In this document: positions 8,590 through 17,137 of the stretch, piece by piece
Position numbering within the stretch: the first letter of the stretch is position 1
Layout: each line of letters begins with the position of its first letter
From: Chitinophaga solisilvae
Lineage (GTDB): Bacteria; Bacteroidota; Bacteroidia; Chitinophagales; Chitinophagaceae
Direction: 5' to 3'
Length of the DNA: 64,000 nt
Assembly: GCF_009928525.1 (NCBI RefSeq)
Contig: NZ_JAABOK010000001.1
Location: 434,001-498,000, forward strand
Position numbers and translations under genes: made by a program
Notes under the pieces: generated by a model
Told to the model about the DNA's origin: nothing
Database searches by the model: none
The model's input: only the letters and a program-made list of their open reading frames with translations

Positions 8590-11556
8590 TTATAAAGGTA
8601 CTGTCAGCCGTAACGTAAAGGTATCCTCCTCCTGAATAATATCCAGCCGGCCTTTCATGCGCGCGGTACGCAGCTGCATGTAATAGATGCCCTGGCCTCC
8701 CTGGTATTGCCTTATGCGGTCTGTATTGCCGGCGGCAGGGTTGCTTACTTCCAGTGTCATGTCGCCGGCAAAATGAATGTTCACGGTCATAGCCGGACTG
8801 CCCGCATGGCGGGCAGCATTGTTCACCGCCTCCTTGAATACCTGCAGAAAATTCTGCCGTATCATCTGACTTAACGGGCGGGCATGATGGTTACCTGTTA
8901 TTTTAATAGAGCAGTCGATATCCAGCTCTTCTTCTGTTTTACGGAGAAAATCCTTGATACGCGATACCAGGTCAGCAGCTGTATCAAAGCGGGAGTCGAT
9001 AGACCATACCATATCGCTCATAACACCGAGTGCTTCTTTACTGGAGTCGGCAATTTTCTGAATGGCATGTCTGTCGTCCGGCTTCATGCTGAGCATATCT
9101 GCCTGATAATAGATGCGGGTGAGGGTGCTGCCTATCTCATCATGCAGGTCGCCTGCTATTTGTGTTCGCAGCTGTTGTTCTTTCAGCAGCTGTGCCATGC
9201 GGTAACGGAAAAACAGCCAGATAAGTCCGCCGGTTGCCGCCAGCACGGCCAGTCTGAACCACCAGGTAACATAGAAGGCCGGCTGCACCGTCAGCGGAAT
9301 TTGCAGCAGAGGCTGTATATTATTTTCTCCCGGCCGGCGCATGGCCACTTCTACGGTATAGTTGCCCGGTGAAATACCGGCGATGCTGATCTCGTGTTTC
9401 TGGCCTATTTCCTGCCAGGGAGTGGAGGCAGACAACCGGTAGTAATAATTCAGGAGCGCTGCATACTGATCTGCACTGCCAAAGCTGAGAGAGAAAAAAT
9501 TAATGTCGGGGGTAACCGTCAGCGAAGGAGTGGAGCGGTAAGGCAACCGGTAATCATATTTCAATCCGTCCCTGTTGCCGGTGGCAAAGGACGTGAAGCA
9601 TACCTGGGGCTGTATGGCTGATTGGCGGTACTGTTCCAGCTCAGGCATGGTAAACGTGGTAATACCGTTCAGCGTACCCATGTATAACCTGTCCGCATAT
9701 ACGAAAATAGCGGCATGATTGAATTCATCTGCCGGCAGGTTGTCTATCCGGGAGTAACTGCGGATTTCCCTGCGCTGTTCACTGATTACGCTCAAGCCCT
9801 GATCGGTACCGGCAATGATGGTCTGCCCCTGCGCTGCCAGCGTATACACGTTATTGCCGGCCAGTCCGTTACGGGTATTATATTCCCGTACTATCTGTCC
9901 TGCGCTGTCAATACAATAGAGGCCACGGCCATTGGTGCCGGCCCACAGTAATCCGTTTACCTGTTGCAGGCAGTTGAACACATCTGCCGGGGTTTCCGGG
10001 AGCAGGCGCCGGAGGAAGCCGGTAGCGGGAGTATAGACATAAAGTCCGCTGACGGTAGCAAAATAGCGCCGGTTGCCTGCTATCAGAATATCATTGACTT
10101 TACTGTCGCGTAGCTGCTGCGCCACAGGACCTATATCCGGCGTAGTAATGACGCCGGTACGGCTATGGTAAAGAAATGCGCCCTTATAGGTACCTGCCCA
10201 TACCAGGGAATCATTTTCCCTTACGAGCGCAGTAGCGTAGTGCAATACACTGGTATCGCCGGCTGCCGGCTGCATACGCTGCGTGCCGGTATGAAACCAT
10301 TGCAGTCCGCTGCCTTCGGTAGCGAGCAGCAGGCTGTCTTTTTTCCAGGGTAATATGCGGTATACAAAGGCGTTGCTGATAGGCGTTTTTTTTCCGTCCG
10401 GATCAAGCCGGAAAAATCCTTCCTTGTAGGAGCTGATATATAGTGAGCCTCCTGCTGCAGCATAGATGCTGCGTACGCTGTGGGAGGCTGTTTCATGCGA
10501 TGCTGTTTGCAGCAGATTCCGGAACGGACTATGTTGCAGGGTTACTTCCGCAATGCCTTTATCGTAGGAAAAAAATATTTTTTGCCCCTGGTTACTCATG
10601 AAGGTAACATGGTTATGGCGGAAATTCTCTATCAGGTTGTCATCCGATGCGGTAAGGCGGCAGGTATTTATATCGTAGAGGAACAAAGCCTGTTCGTTGT
10701 AAAAGATGGCTATCTGTCCGGAAGGCAGCAGCAACAGTTTCGGACGGCCTTTTTTTTCATTGTCCGGTTGTACTGCTGCAGGCAGGGGCGTGGTGCGGCC
10801 CGTGGCAGGATCAAAAAGATAAATACCGCTTTGCGCCGCGTAAAAAACAATTTTTCCGGAAGGATGAAAGATCGTTTGCGGAGTAATATCACCGGCAATT
10901 TCCGGCATAGGATAACTGGCTTCTTTCGTATATCCGTTACCGTTTCTGCGTATTTTATGCAGCCTGCCGTTATGTAATACCCATATCTGGTCTTTTAAGG
11001 GCTCCGCAATCAGGGTGATGTTTTTGTCGCCGCGCGGCCAGACGGCTGCATTTTTGAAGTCCATGACTACTTGAAGGCGCTTCCCGGAAACGCGGTACAG
11101 CCGGGAATCTTCAGTGGCAAGGTAAATAGAGCTGTCACTGCCTGCGGAAATGGCCTTGATAACGGTATTGGCATACCTGTTCTTTTCTCCGGCGGCAGGC
11201 GAATACACGGTTGTCGCCCATTTTCTGGTGTCAAATTTCACCAGCCCTATGCGGGTGCCCATCCAGATATTATCCTGCCGGTCTATGACCAGCCGGTTGA
11301 TGGAATTGTGATGAATAGAAGGCTTGCTGACCAGGTCGAAGGTCAGTACCTGGTTGCCGTCGTACCGGTGCAACCCTGTGGTGTTATAGAACCACAGCAG
11401 CCCGTGGCTGTCAGCAGTGGCTTCGTGTATGATGGTGTTTTGTACGTGGCCCGGAAGGCGGATAAACCGGAAGGTGAATCCGTCGGCTGCATAACCCGCT
11501 GCCGGCGGCATAATAAACAGGCATAACAGAAACCGGATGATAGACATAGGGCGCAT
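8590..11556 (-). CDS. Sensor histidine kinase with regulator propeller and Y_Y_Y domain
   Basis: With the ATG at 11556 the product is 988 residues. After a signal peptide (IIRFLLCLFIMPPAAGYA) comes a periplasmic propeller of repeats such as LWFYNTTGLHRYDG and LWAGTNGRGLY. A Y_Y_Y domain precedes one transmembrane helix at about 760-785. The cytoplasmic part is a HisKA_3 domain with the phospho-acceptor His in DLHDEIGS (about 805) and a HATPase with GQGIYYMQLR. It is a NarX/DesK-class kinase, not a hybrid, as the regulator is separate. Propeller kinases of this type in Bacteroidota usually sense carbohydrates or other nutrients, but the ligand here is unknown. An in-frame ATG at 11547 is an alternative start. 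Confidence 0.92.
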   Translation of the reverse strand: MRPMSIIRFLLCLFIMPPAAGYAADGFTFRFIRLPGHVQNTIIHEATADSHGLLWFYNTTGLHRYDGNQVLTFDLVSKPSIHHNSINRLVIDRQDNIWMGTRIGLVKFDTRKWATTVYSPAAGEKNRYANTVIKAISAGSDSSIYLATEDSRLYRVSGKRLQVVMDFKNAAVWPRGDKNITLIAEPLKDQIWVLHNGRLHKIRRNGNGYTKEASYPMPEIAGDITPQTIFHPSGKIVFYAAQSGIYLFDPATGRTTPLPAAVQPDNEKKGRPKLLLLPSGQIAIFYNEQALFLYDINTCRLTASDDNLIENFRHNHVTFMSNQGQKIFFSYDKGIAEVTLQHSPFRNLLQTASHETASHSVRSIYAAAGGSLYISSYKEGFFRLDPDGKKTPISNAFVYRILPWKKDSLLLATEGSGLQWFHTGTQRMQPAAGDTSVLHYATALVRENDSLVWAGTYKGAFLYHSRTGVITTPDIGPVAQQLRDSKVNDILIAGNRRYFATVSGLYVYTPATGFLRRLLPETPADVFNCLQQVNGLLWAGTNGRGLYCIDSAGQIVREYNTRNGLAGNNVYTLAAQGQTIIAGTDQGLSVISEQRREIRSYSRIDNLPADEFNHAAIFVYADRLYMGTLNGITTFTMPELEQYRQSAIQPQVCFTSFATGNRDGLKYDYRLPYRSTPSLTVTPDINFFSLSFGSADQYAALLNYYYRLSASTPWQEIGQKHEISIAGISPGNYTVEVAMRRPGENNIQPLLQIPLTVQPAFYVTWWFRLAVLAATGGLIWLFFRYRMAQLLKEQQLRTQIAGDLHDEIGSTLTRIYYQADMLSMKPDDRHAIQKIADSSKEALGVMSDMVWSIDSRFDTAADLVSRIKDFLRKTEEELDIDCSIKITGNHHARPLSQMIRQNFLQVFKEAVNNAARHAGSPAMTVNIHFAGDMTLEVSNPAAGNTDRIRQYQGGQGIYYMQLRTARMKGRLDIIQEEDTFTLRLTVPL

Positions 11557-11570
11557 GAAAGCTCTCCGTT

Positions 11571-11921
11571 TTACCGGGAAGATACTTTTTTTGCCGCATA
11601 CCCCAGCAACAATAATTGCAGCAACAGCAGCAGGAGCAGGTATCCTACGGGCCGGTGGTGACTGATACCCTGCACCAGCCTGCAGCATCCGGTAGCAAGA
11701 CAAACCGCTGCCATTGTGCGTCCGGCAGTCTGCATCATATTGCGCATCAGCAATATAGGCGTATTAATCAGCAACATCAGCAGGAGGAAGAAAGTGAGAA
11801 ATTGCCTGCCGTTCAGGTAAAATGGGTTGCAGGTATGGAACTGCCCGTGAATATAAAGCAGTGGAACTGCCAGCAGGATGACAGCCAGGGCGTAGTGCCA
11901 GTGTGGTCTGATGTTTTTCAT
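11571..11921 (-). CDS. Small integral membrane protein, unknown function
   Basis: The product has 116 residues if started at the ATG at 11921 (MKNIRPHWHYALAV). It has about four hydrophobic helices: YALAVILLAVPLLYI, FLTFFLLLMLLINTPILL, a cysteine-containing one (AAVCLATGCC) and a leucine run near the C-terminus. I do not recognise the family. It sits 11 bp after the glycine/cysteine-tail protein gene and 14 bp before the histidine kinase gene. It is therefore probably translated from one operon with both. Confidence 0.7.
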   Translation of the reverse strand: MKNIRPHWHYALAVILLAVPLLYIHGQFHTCNPFYLNGRQFLTFFLLLMLLINTPILLMRNMMQTAGRTMAAVCLATGCCRLVQGISHHRPVGYLLLLLLLQLLLLGYAAKKVSSR

Positions 11922-11932
11922 ATACTGTTTTT

Positions 11933-12730
11933 TTAAGATCCGCATCCTCCGCCACCACATCCTCCGCATCCGCCTCCGCAACCTCCACCGCTACAACCGC
12001 TGCTGCATCCGCTGCTTCCACCACTGCAACTGCTTCCGTTACCAGTGGTATGACCATGTTCATCTTTTTTCCGGGAGGGATTATCTGCTGCCAGCTGAGC
12101 TATTATGCGGGAGATCATAAAGAAGCCAAAGAGGAAGGCCATGCTGGTCAGCGCCCCGCTGCGGCATCCGGTGAGCAGTATACTGGAAGCGGTCAGTAAC
12201 AGAAAGCATGATAAAGGAAAGCCGGAGGAGAAGAATTTTTTCAGACGGGAAAGCCAGGTAGGTGTTGCAACAGGTGGGGATTCAGACCAGATAGCCTGCG
12301 GCGGACTTTCGCCGAATGTTTTCTCATAAAGCAGCAGGGTAGAGTTACGCCAGTGTCCGTGTTTTTCTGTTTCTGAAGGACCGCCCCGCGAAGGATGATG
12401 ATGGATACTTCTTCCTAAAATTTTTCCGCAGAATTCCTCCCAGTAGTTAACAGTATATTGCAGATGTAAATGCCAGACCTGATCAATAATGTAGGAAGGA
12501 GAGGCGCCGGTGGGAGAGATGCAGCAGAGATAGATGAAGCGTTTGTATTCTGCTATGGCGCTGCCGGTGAAATCCCGGCTCCAGTTGTTTTCCCTGGCCA
12601 GCTTGCGGGAAAAGGGAAAGGCTGCGTCCGGGTCATCGATACAGAAATGATCTATCAGTTCCCACAGCCTGTCTGCTGTATGTGTCCCGCCTTCGCGCGG
12701 CCGGTGATTGTGGAGATGCATGTTTTTCAT
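11933..12730 (-). CDS. Membrane protein with GRDP-like domain and Gly/Cys-rich tail
   Basis: This 265-residue protein has three parts. Residues about 20-130 contain FPFSRKLARENNWS, AEYKRFIYLCC, VWHLHLQYTVNYWEEFCGK and IHHHPS. This resembles the glycine-rich-domain-protein-like (GRDP/DUF1399) pattern, with conserved His and Trp residues suggesting a metal or cofactor site. Residues about 170-215 form two membrane helices. The last 34 or so residues are almost only Gly, Ser and Cys, with seven cysteines in CGGGCGGCGGGGC-type spacing. Similar tails occur in TIGR04222-type bacterial membrane proteins. The function is unknown. It heads the reverse-strand cluster with the two-component system. Confidence 0.72.
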   Translation of the reverse strand: MKNMHLHNHRPREGGTHTADRLWELIDHFCIDDPDAAFPFSRKLARENNWSRDFTGSAIAEYKRFIYLCCISPTGASPSYIIDQVWHLHLQYTVNYWEEFCGKILGRSIHHHPSRGGPSETEKHGHWRNSTLLLYEKTFGESPPQAIWSESPPVATPTWLSRLKKFFSSGFPLSCFLLLTASSILLTGCRSGALTSMAFLFGFFMISRIIAQLAADNPSRKKDEHGHTTGNGSSCSGGSSGCSSGCSGGGCGGGCGGCGGGGCGS

Positions 12731-12776
12731 AATTATCTTTTTTGCTGATACTAAAGTAAAAATACCCGATAATACG

Positions 12777-12789
12777 CCTGTATTACAGG
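12777..12789. promoter_or_regulatory. 13-bp palindrome in a divergent promoter region
   Basis: CCTGTA-T-TACAGG is a perfect dyad in the 100-bp region between the divergent starts at 12730 and 12831. A -7-like box TATATTCG is at 12805-12812 on the plus strand, and TACTTTAG reads on the minus strand at 12751-12758. Both are one base from the TAnnTTTG consensus. A shared operator is plausible but the factor is unknown. Confidence 0.45.
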
Positions 12790-12830
12790 TATATTATTAT
12801 ATCTTATATTCGTCTTAAAATCGTATTATC

Positions 12831-13727
12831 ATGAGTAGGGAAGAATTGCAGCATCTGGAACGGCTGATGAACTATATCACCTGGCATTTCCTCCGGAAGA
12901 AGGAATGGAAGGATGTGTCAAAGTCCGAATGGGCAAACATATCAGCAGAATTTAATACACTGCTGGAAAAGCAGCAGCGCCATAAAAGAATTAAAACAGC
13001 CGCTGCATTCTTCGGAGAAAACTACTTCTATGAACACCTGGTTATCAGGAAGCTCAAACCCTGGAAATCCCGTAAGCCGCTAAACGGTATCAGCAGCCCC
13101 AATTTCGCACGGCTGAACACCATTGTCAGCCTGCTCGGCTATACGAATTATATAGACTTCATCAATAATGCTACCGACAGCTTCAGCTTTCAGGAACTGA
13201 AGATAAATATACCGCTGGCGCCGGTAAATACAGCCCTGCTTGATAACCTGGTAGGATGCTGGTATTGCTATAACCGTAATCTGCCCTATCATGAAGATAA
13301 GCAGACAGAAGAGCGTATCTGGCGCTCTGCCATGGAGATATACAGGTCAGGTGATGAATACCTGGTAGAGCGCACCGGTAAAGGCAATCATATGTACTAC
13401 GGAAAAATTACGTCGTACGCCAATTATGTGTTTATCATCATGAACAGTACTACGTTTATCCGTCAGCGTCATTTCGTAGGCCGCGTGAAAGATGTGGAAG
13501 ACCGGCTGGCAAGGCCAGGCCACCTGATCAATGAGCTGAGCTTCATCAGCACCTGTGTGAGTTTTAATGAAGAACCGATTGCCCTTTATGAAATATTTGA
13601 CCGCGTACCCAATGCAAAAACATTCCAGAAAGATTCCGTAGACCTGGCGCTGGATAGTCCGCTGCTGCCGGCGCATATCCTGAAACACCTGGCAAACACC
13701 CGTGAGAACAGGATTACAGATCACTGA
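12831..13727 (+). CDS. Hypothetical protein, unknown function
   Basis: I do not recognise this 298-residue protein. It has no signal peptide or membrane helix and looks cytoplasmic. The N-terminal 110 residues are helical and include KTAAAFFGENYFYEHLVIRK, then SSPNFARLNTIVSLLGYTNY. The last phrase resembles the short 'leucine-Gly-Tyr, Asp-Phe' helical module seen at the N-terminus of many Bacteroidota effector or signalling proteins; this is only a visual resemblance. The C-terminal part (about 125-260) looks like a beta-rich ligand-binding domain. It is divergent from the glycine/cysteine-tail gene and shares its promoter region. Confidence 0.7.
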   Translation: MSREELQHLERLMNYITWHFLRKKEWKDVSKSEWANISAEFNTLLEKQQRHKRIKTAAAFFGENYFYEHLVIRKLKPWKSRKPLNGISSPNFARLNTIVSLLGYTNYIDFINNATDSFSFQELKINIPLAPVNTALLDNLVGCWYCYNRNLPYHEDKQTEERIWRSAMEIYRSGDEYLVERTGKGNHMYYGKITSYANYVFIIMNSTTFIRQRHFVGRVKDVEDRLARPGHLINELSFISTCVSFNEEPIALYEIFDRVPNAKTFQKDSVDLALDSPLLPAHILKHLANTRENRITDH

Positions 13728-13873
13728 GTACATTGTCCGATTACGAACAATATATGTATTGAAAACGTACATTAACAACGCAGAGATAAATGGTAATGTA
13801 TTGACAGATAATGTGTTAAATTATGGCATTATTTTACAGGACAGCTGGTGTAACTGATAAAATCATCTGACAA

Positions 13874-16279
13874 ATGCTGTTGAATTATTTCAGGATTGCC
13901 TGGAGAAATCTCTGGAGAAGCAAAGGCTATAGCGCTATCAATATTTTAGGACTGGCCATTGGTCTTGCTACCTGTTTGCTGATAACCCTGTTTGTTGCAG
14001 ATGAGCTGAGTTACGACCGCCATCACCGGAATGCAGATCGTATCTTCCGTATCAATGCGGATTTCCTCGTCAACGGAAACGCTTTCCGTGAGCGGCAGAC
14101 GCCCGCACCGCTGGCGGCCGTGCTGAAAAAGGATTACCCCGCCGTTGAAAATACTGCCCGTTTGCTTTCTTTCGGTGACCGGAAAATTCTGGTGAAGAAA
14201 GGCCGGGAAACATTAATGGAAGAAAATACTGTAGCCGCAGACGGTTCCATATTTGATGTATTCACCATTCCCCTCGTGAGCGGCGACGCTAAAACAGCAT
14301 TGTCCAAACCATTTACCATGGCCATCTCCGAGAGTATGGCACTGAAATATTTTAACAGCACGGATATCATCGGCAAAACGCTGCAGACAGATAATGTCAA
14401 CACCTACGAAGTGACGGCAGTGTTCAGGGATATGCCGGCTACGTCGCATCTGCATCTCAACTTCATCCGCTCGCTCGTGGGGAATCCCGAAGACAATGAC
14501 AACTGGATGAGCGATAACTTCGATACCTATGTACTGGTCAGAAAGGGGATAGGCGAGAAGGAGCTGAACCAGTATATGAAGGAGATAACAAAGAATTATA
14601 TGGAGACCAGTCTGAAAACGCTTACTGGTAGTGATATTGCTGATATTGAGCGCAGCGGCGGCCACTTCAGGTACGATGCCATTCCGCTGACCAAAATACA
14701 CCTGCACTCCGATATTACCGCCGAAATAGAACCTTCCGGTAATATCCAGTACGTGTATATTTTCTGTGTAGCCGCCTTGTTTATACTGCTGATCGCCTGC
14801 GTGAATTTCATGAACCTTTCCACCGCGCGCTCTGCGGGCCGCGCAAAAGAAGTAGGTGTGCGCAAGGCATTAGGCTCCCATCGCAGCCACCTCATTGTTC
14901 AGTTCCTGGTAGAATCGGTGCTGACCAGCTGTATTGCGCTGGTGCTGGCATTGTGTCTTACCTTCCTCCTGCTGCCTTACCTGAATCAGTTGTCCGGAAA
15001 AGCCATTGGCGCAGGTATGCTCCTGAACCGCTGGCTGCTGCCGGCTCTGATCGGTGTTATCATCGTGGTAGGGCTACTGGCGGGCAGCTATCCGGCCTTC
15101 TTTCTCTCTTCCTTTGAACCGGTAAAGGTGTTGAAAGGTAAGCTGGCCAGTGGTTTCAGAGGTAGCTGGCTGAGAAACAGCCTGGTGGTATTTCAGTTCT
15201 CCACTGCTATCATCCTGATCATCGGTACACTGGTGATCTACAGTCAGCTGGGATATATCCGTAACCGTCAGCTGGGATATGACCGCGAACAGGTACTGGT
15301 GCTGAATAATACCGCCTCGTTGTGGATACATGCCAAAGCCTTCCGGGCAGAGGTACTGCAGCTGCCGGGAGTGAAATCAGGTACCATGACTGCCATGCTG
15401 CCAACTTCCCTGATGCAGAACACGGCCATCTATTCCAAAGATGCTGCACGCAGCGCCGGACAGGTAATGGGACTGGCAGAATGGAATGTAGATGCTGATT
15501 ATATTCCTACCCTGGGGATGGAGATGGCGGCCGGCAGAAACTTTTCTCCCCGGTTCCCGACAGACACGAATACGATCATCGTCAACGAAACAGCTGCCAA
15601 GCTGCTGGGCTTTACAGACCTGAACAACCGCATACTGTATGCCGGCGGACAGCCTTTCAATGTGATCGGTATCGTAAAGGATTTCAATACCGGCTCCCTG
15701 CGCACTAAAATTCCGCCGGTGGTCATGCGGCTGGCCAGCCGCGCAGATTGTATGGCCTTCCGGGTGATGAGCAACGATTTTCCCGGACTGATCAGAAAGA
15801 TAGAAAACCTGTATCATGCCACTCCCGGTATGACCGGACAGCCTTTCCGCCATGCTTTCCTGGATGAGGATTTCAACCGGCTGTATCTGGCAGAAGAGCG
15901 TACAGGCAAGATTTTCCTCACTTTCGCCGCTTTTGCTATTCTCATTTCCTGCCTGGGTTTATTTGGGCTGGTCACCTATGCAGCAGAACAACGTACCCGC
16001 GAAATCAGTATCCGCAAGGTGCTGGGAGCCAGTGCTACAGGTATTGTCAGACTATTATCCGGAGACTTCCTGAAACTGGTAGCAATAGCTATACTGGTAT
16101 CGTCTCCGTTAGCCTGGCTGCTGATGAACCAGTGGTTGCAGGGATTTGCCTACCGCATTCATATCAGCTGGTGGATATTTGCGGCTACGGCGATACTGGC
16201 AGTGGTGATTACACTCGTTACCGTTTGTACGCAGGCCATCAGATCGGCGCTGGCAAATCCTGTTGAAAGCCTGCGTTAA
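13874..16279 (+). CDS. ABC transporter permease, MacB/FtsX family
   Basis: This 801-residue protein begins YFRIAWRNLWRSKGYSAINI, then a first membrane helix and a MacB periplasmic core domain (about 50-250). An FtsX block (about 290-420) contains NFMNLSTARSAGRAKEVGVRKALG. After a second periplasmic domain a second FtsX block (about 675-800) contains TREISIRKVLGA. Paired FtsX blocks in one chain are typical of the large Bacteroidota permeases of the antimicrobial peptide/macrolide export type. No ATPase gene is adjacent, so the partner must be encoded elsewhere. The substrate is unknown. Confidence 0.92.
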   Translation: MLLNYFRIAWRNLWRSKGYSAINILGLAIGLATCLLITLFVADELSYDRHHRNADRIFRINADFLVNGNAFRERQTPAPLAAVLKKDYPAVENTARLLSFGDRKILVKKGRETLMEENTVAADGSIFDVFTIPLVSGDAKTALSKPFTMAISESMALKYFNSTDIIGKTLQTDNVNTYEVTAVFRDMPATSHLHLNFIRSLVGNPEDNDNWMSDNFDTYVLVRKGIGEKELNQYMKEITKNYMETSLKTLTGSDIADIERSGGHFRYDAIPLTKIHLHSDITAEIEPSGNIQYVYIFCVAALFILLIACVNFMNLSTARSAGRAKEVGVRKALGSHRSHLIVQFLVESVLTSCIALVLALCLTFLLLPYLNQLSGKAIGAGMLLNRWLLPALIGVIIVVGLLAGSYPAFFLSSFEPVKVLKGKLASGFRGSWLRNSLVVFQFSTAIILIIGTLVIYSQLGYIRNRQLGYDREQVLVLNNTASLWIHAKAFRAEVLQLPGVKSGTMTAMLPTSLMQNTAIYSKDAARSAGQVMGLAEWNVDADYIPTLGMEMAAGRNFSPRFPTDTNTIIVNETAAKLLGFTDLNNRILYAGGQPFNVIGIVKDFNTGSLRTKIPPVVMRLASRADCMAFRVMSNDFPGLIRKIENLYHATPGMTGQPFRHAFLDEDFNRLYLAEERTGKIFLTFAAFAILISCLGLFGLVTYAAEQRTREISIRKVLGASATGIVRLLSGDFLKLVAIAILVSSPLAWLLMNQWLQGFAYRIHISWWIFAATAILAVVITLVTVCTQAIRSALANPVESLR

Positions 16280-16466
16280 TACTTTTATCTTCCGCCATAA
16301 CCTTACCTATAAAGCCTATCCCGTCAATCATTCGGAGGGGTGAATCCGTATCGCACCGGCTGAAGATGACGGATGCCTGTTACGCTGGCCGGATATGCCG
16401 CCCGGAATAATATAGTAAAGCAGTTAACCCCGGATGCTGAATTTTAATCCGTTTTTAATTTATAAC

Positions 16467-16484
16467 TAAGTGAACATTCACTTA
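16467..16484. promoter_or_regulatory. Putative TetR operator overlapping a -7 box
   Basis: TAAGTGAA and TTCACTTA form perfect 8-bp arms separated by CA. The right edge overlaps TATATTTG (16483-16490), a match to the Bacteroidota -7 consensus TAnnTTTG. The ATG of the TetR gene is 33 bp downstream of the dyad. The position suits autorepression of the TetR-MFS pair. Confidence 0.75.
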
Positions 16485-16517
16485 TATTTGCATAGCTAAA
16501 TTATTAAACTATGCCTG

Positions 16518-17108
16518 ATGCGAACAAGGAATGCTGAGAAGGAAGAAATGGTGAAGAAGCTCGCTATTCAAATGATAGCAGCGGATGGTCTTGAGAATTT
16601 CAGTGTAAACAAGCTGGCCAAAGCATGTGATATTTCCGTAGCCACTCTTTATATCTATTACAAGGACAAAGATGATCTTATCTTCCGACTCGCCCTGGAA
16701 GAAGGACAACGACTCCATGATGTTGTCCATAAAGACTTTGATCCTGATGCACCGTTTGCAGAAGGCTTGCGCCTGCAATGGAAGAACAGGGCCCGGCACT
16801 TTATGGAATATCCGGATGCAGTAAATTTCTTCGAGAAACTGCGTTACTCTTCCTATCACAATAAGGCTTCCGAAGCGCTGTCAGATTCATTCAAAAAGAT
16901 GATGCGTCAGTTTTTAGGGAATGCCATAAAGCGGAAAGAGATCAGCAGTATGTCTGAAGAGGTTTTCTGGTCAGTAGCCTTTGCACCGCTTTACGCGTTG
17001 TTGCGTTTTCATAAAGATGGCAGAAGTATCGGAGGTCGGCCATTTGCAATCAGCAACAAAATCATCTGGCAGACATTTGACCTTGTCCTCAGGGCGTTGA
17101 AGATTTAG
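16518..17108 (+). CDS. TetR/AcrR-family transcriptional regulator
   Basis: This 196-residue protein has an N-terminal TetR helix-turn-helix: VKKLAIQMIAADGLENFSVN, then KLAKACDISVATLYIYYKDKDDL. The C-terminal ligand domain is variable and its inducer cannot be read. The start at 16518 (MRTRNAEKEEM) is chosen because the ATG at 16511 is out of frame and stops after eight codons. A strong dyad overlaps its promoter. The MFS gene follows after 29 bp, so it most likely represses a drug-type efflux operon. Confidence 0.93.
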   Translation: MRTRNAEKEEMVKKLAIQMIAADGLENFSVNKLAKACDISVATLYIYYKDKDDLIFRLALEEGQRLHDVVHKDFDPDAPFAEGLRLQWKNRARHFMEYPDAVNFFEKLRYSSYHNKASEALSDSFKKMMRQFLGNAIKRKEISSMSEEVFWSVAFAPLYALLRFHKDGRSIGGRPFAISNKIIWQTFDLVLRALKI

Positions 17109-17137
17109 CCATCATCCCTAATTATTATTAAACCAAA

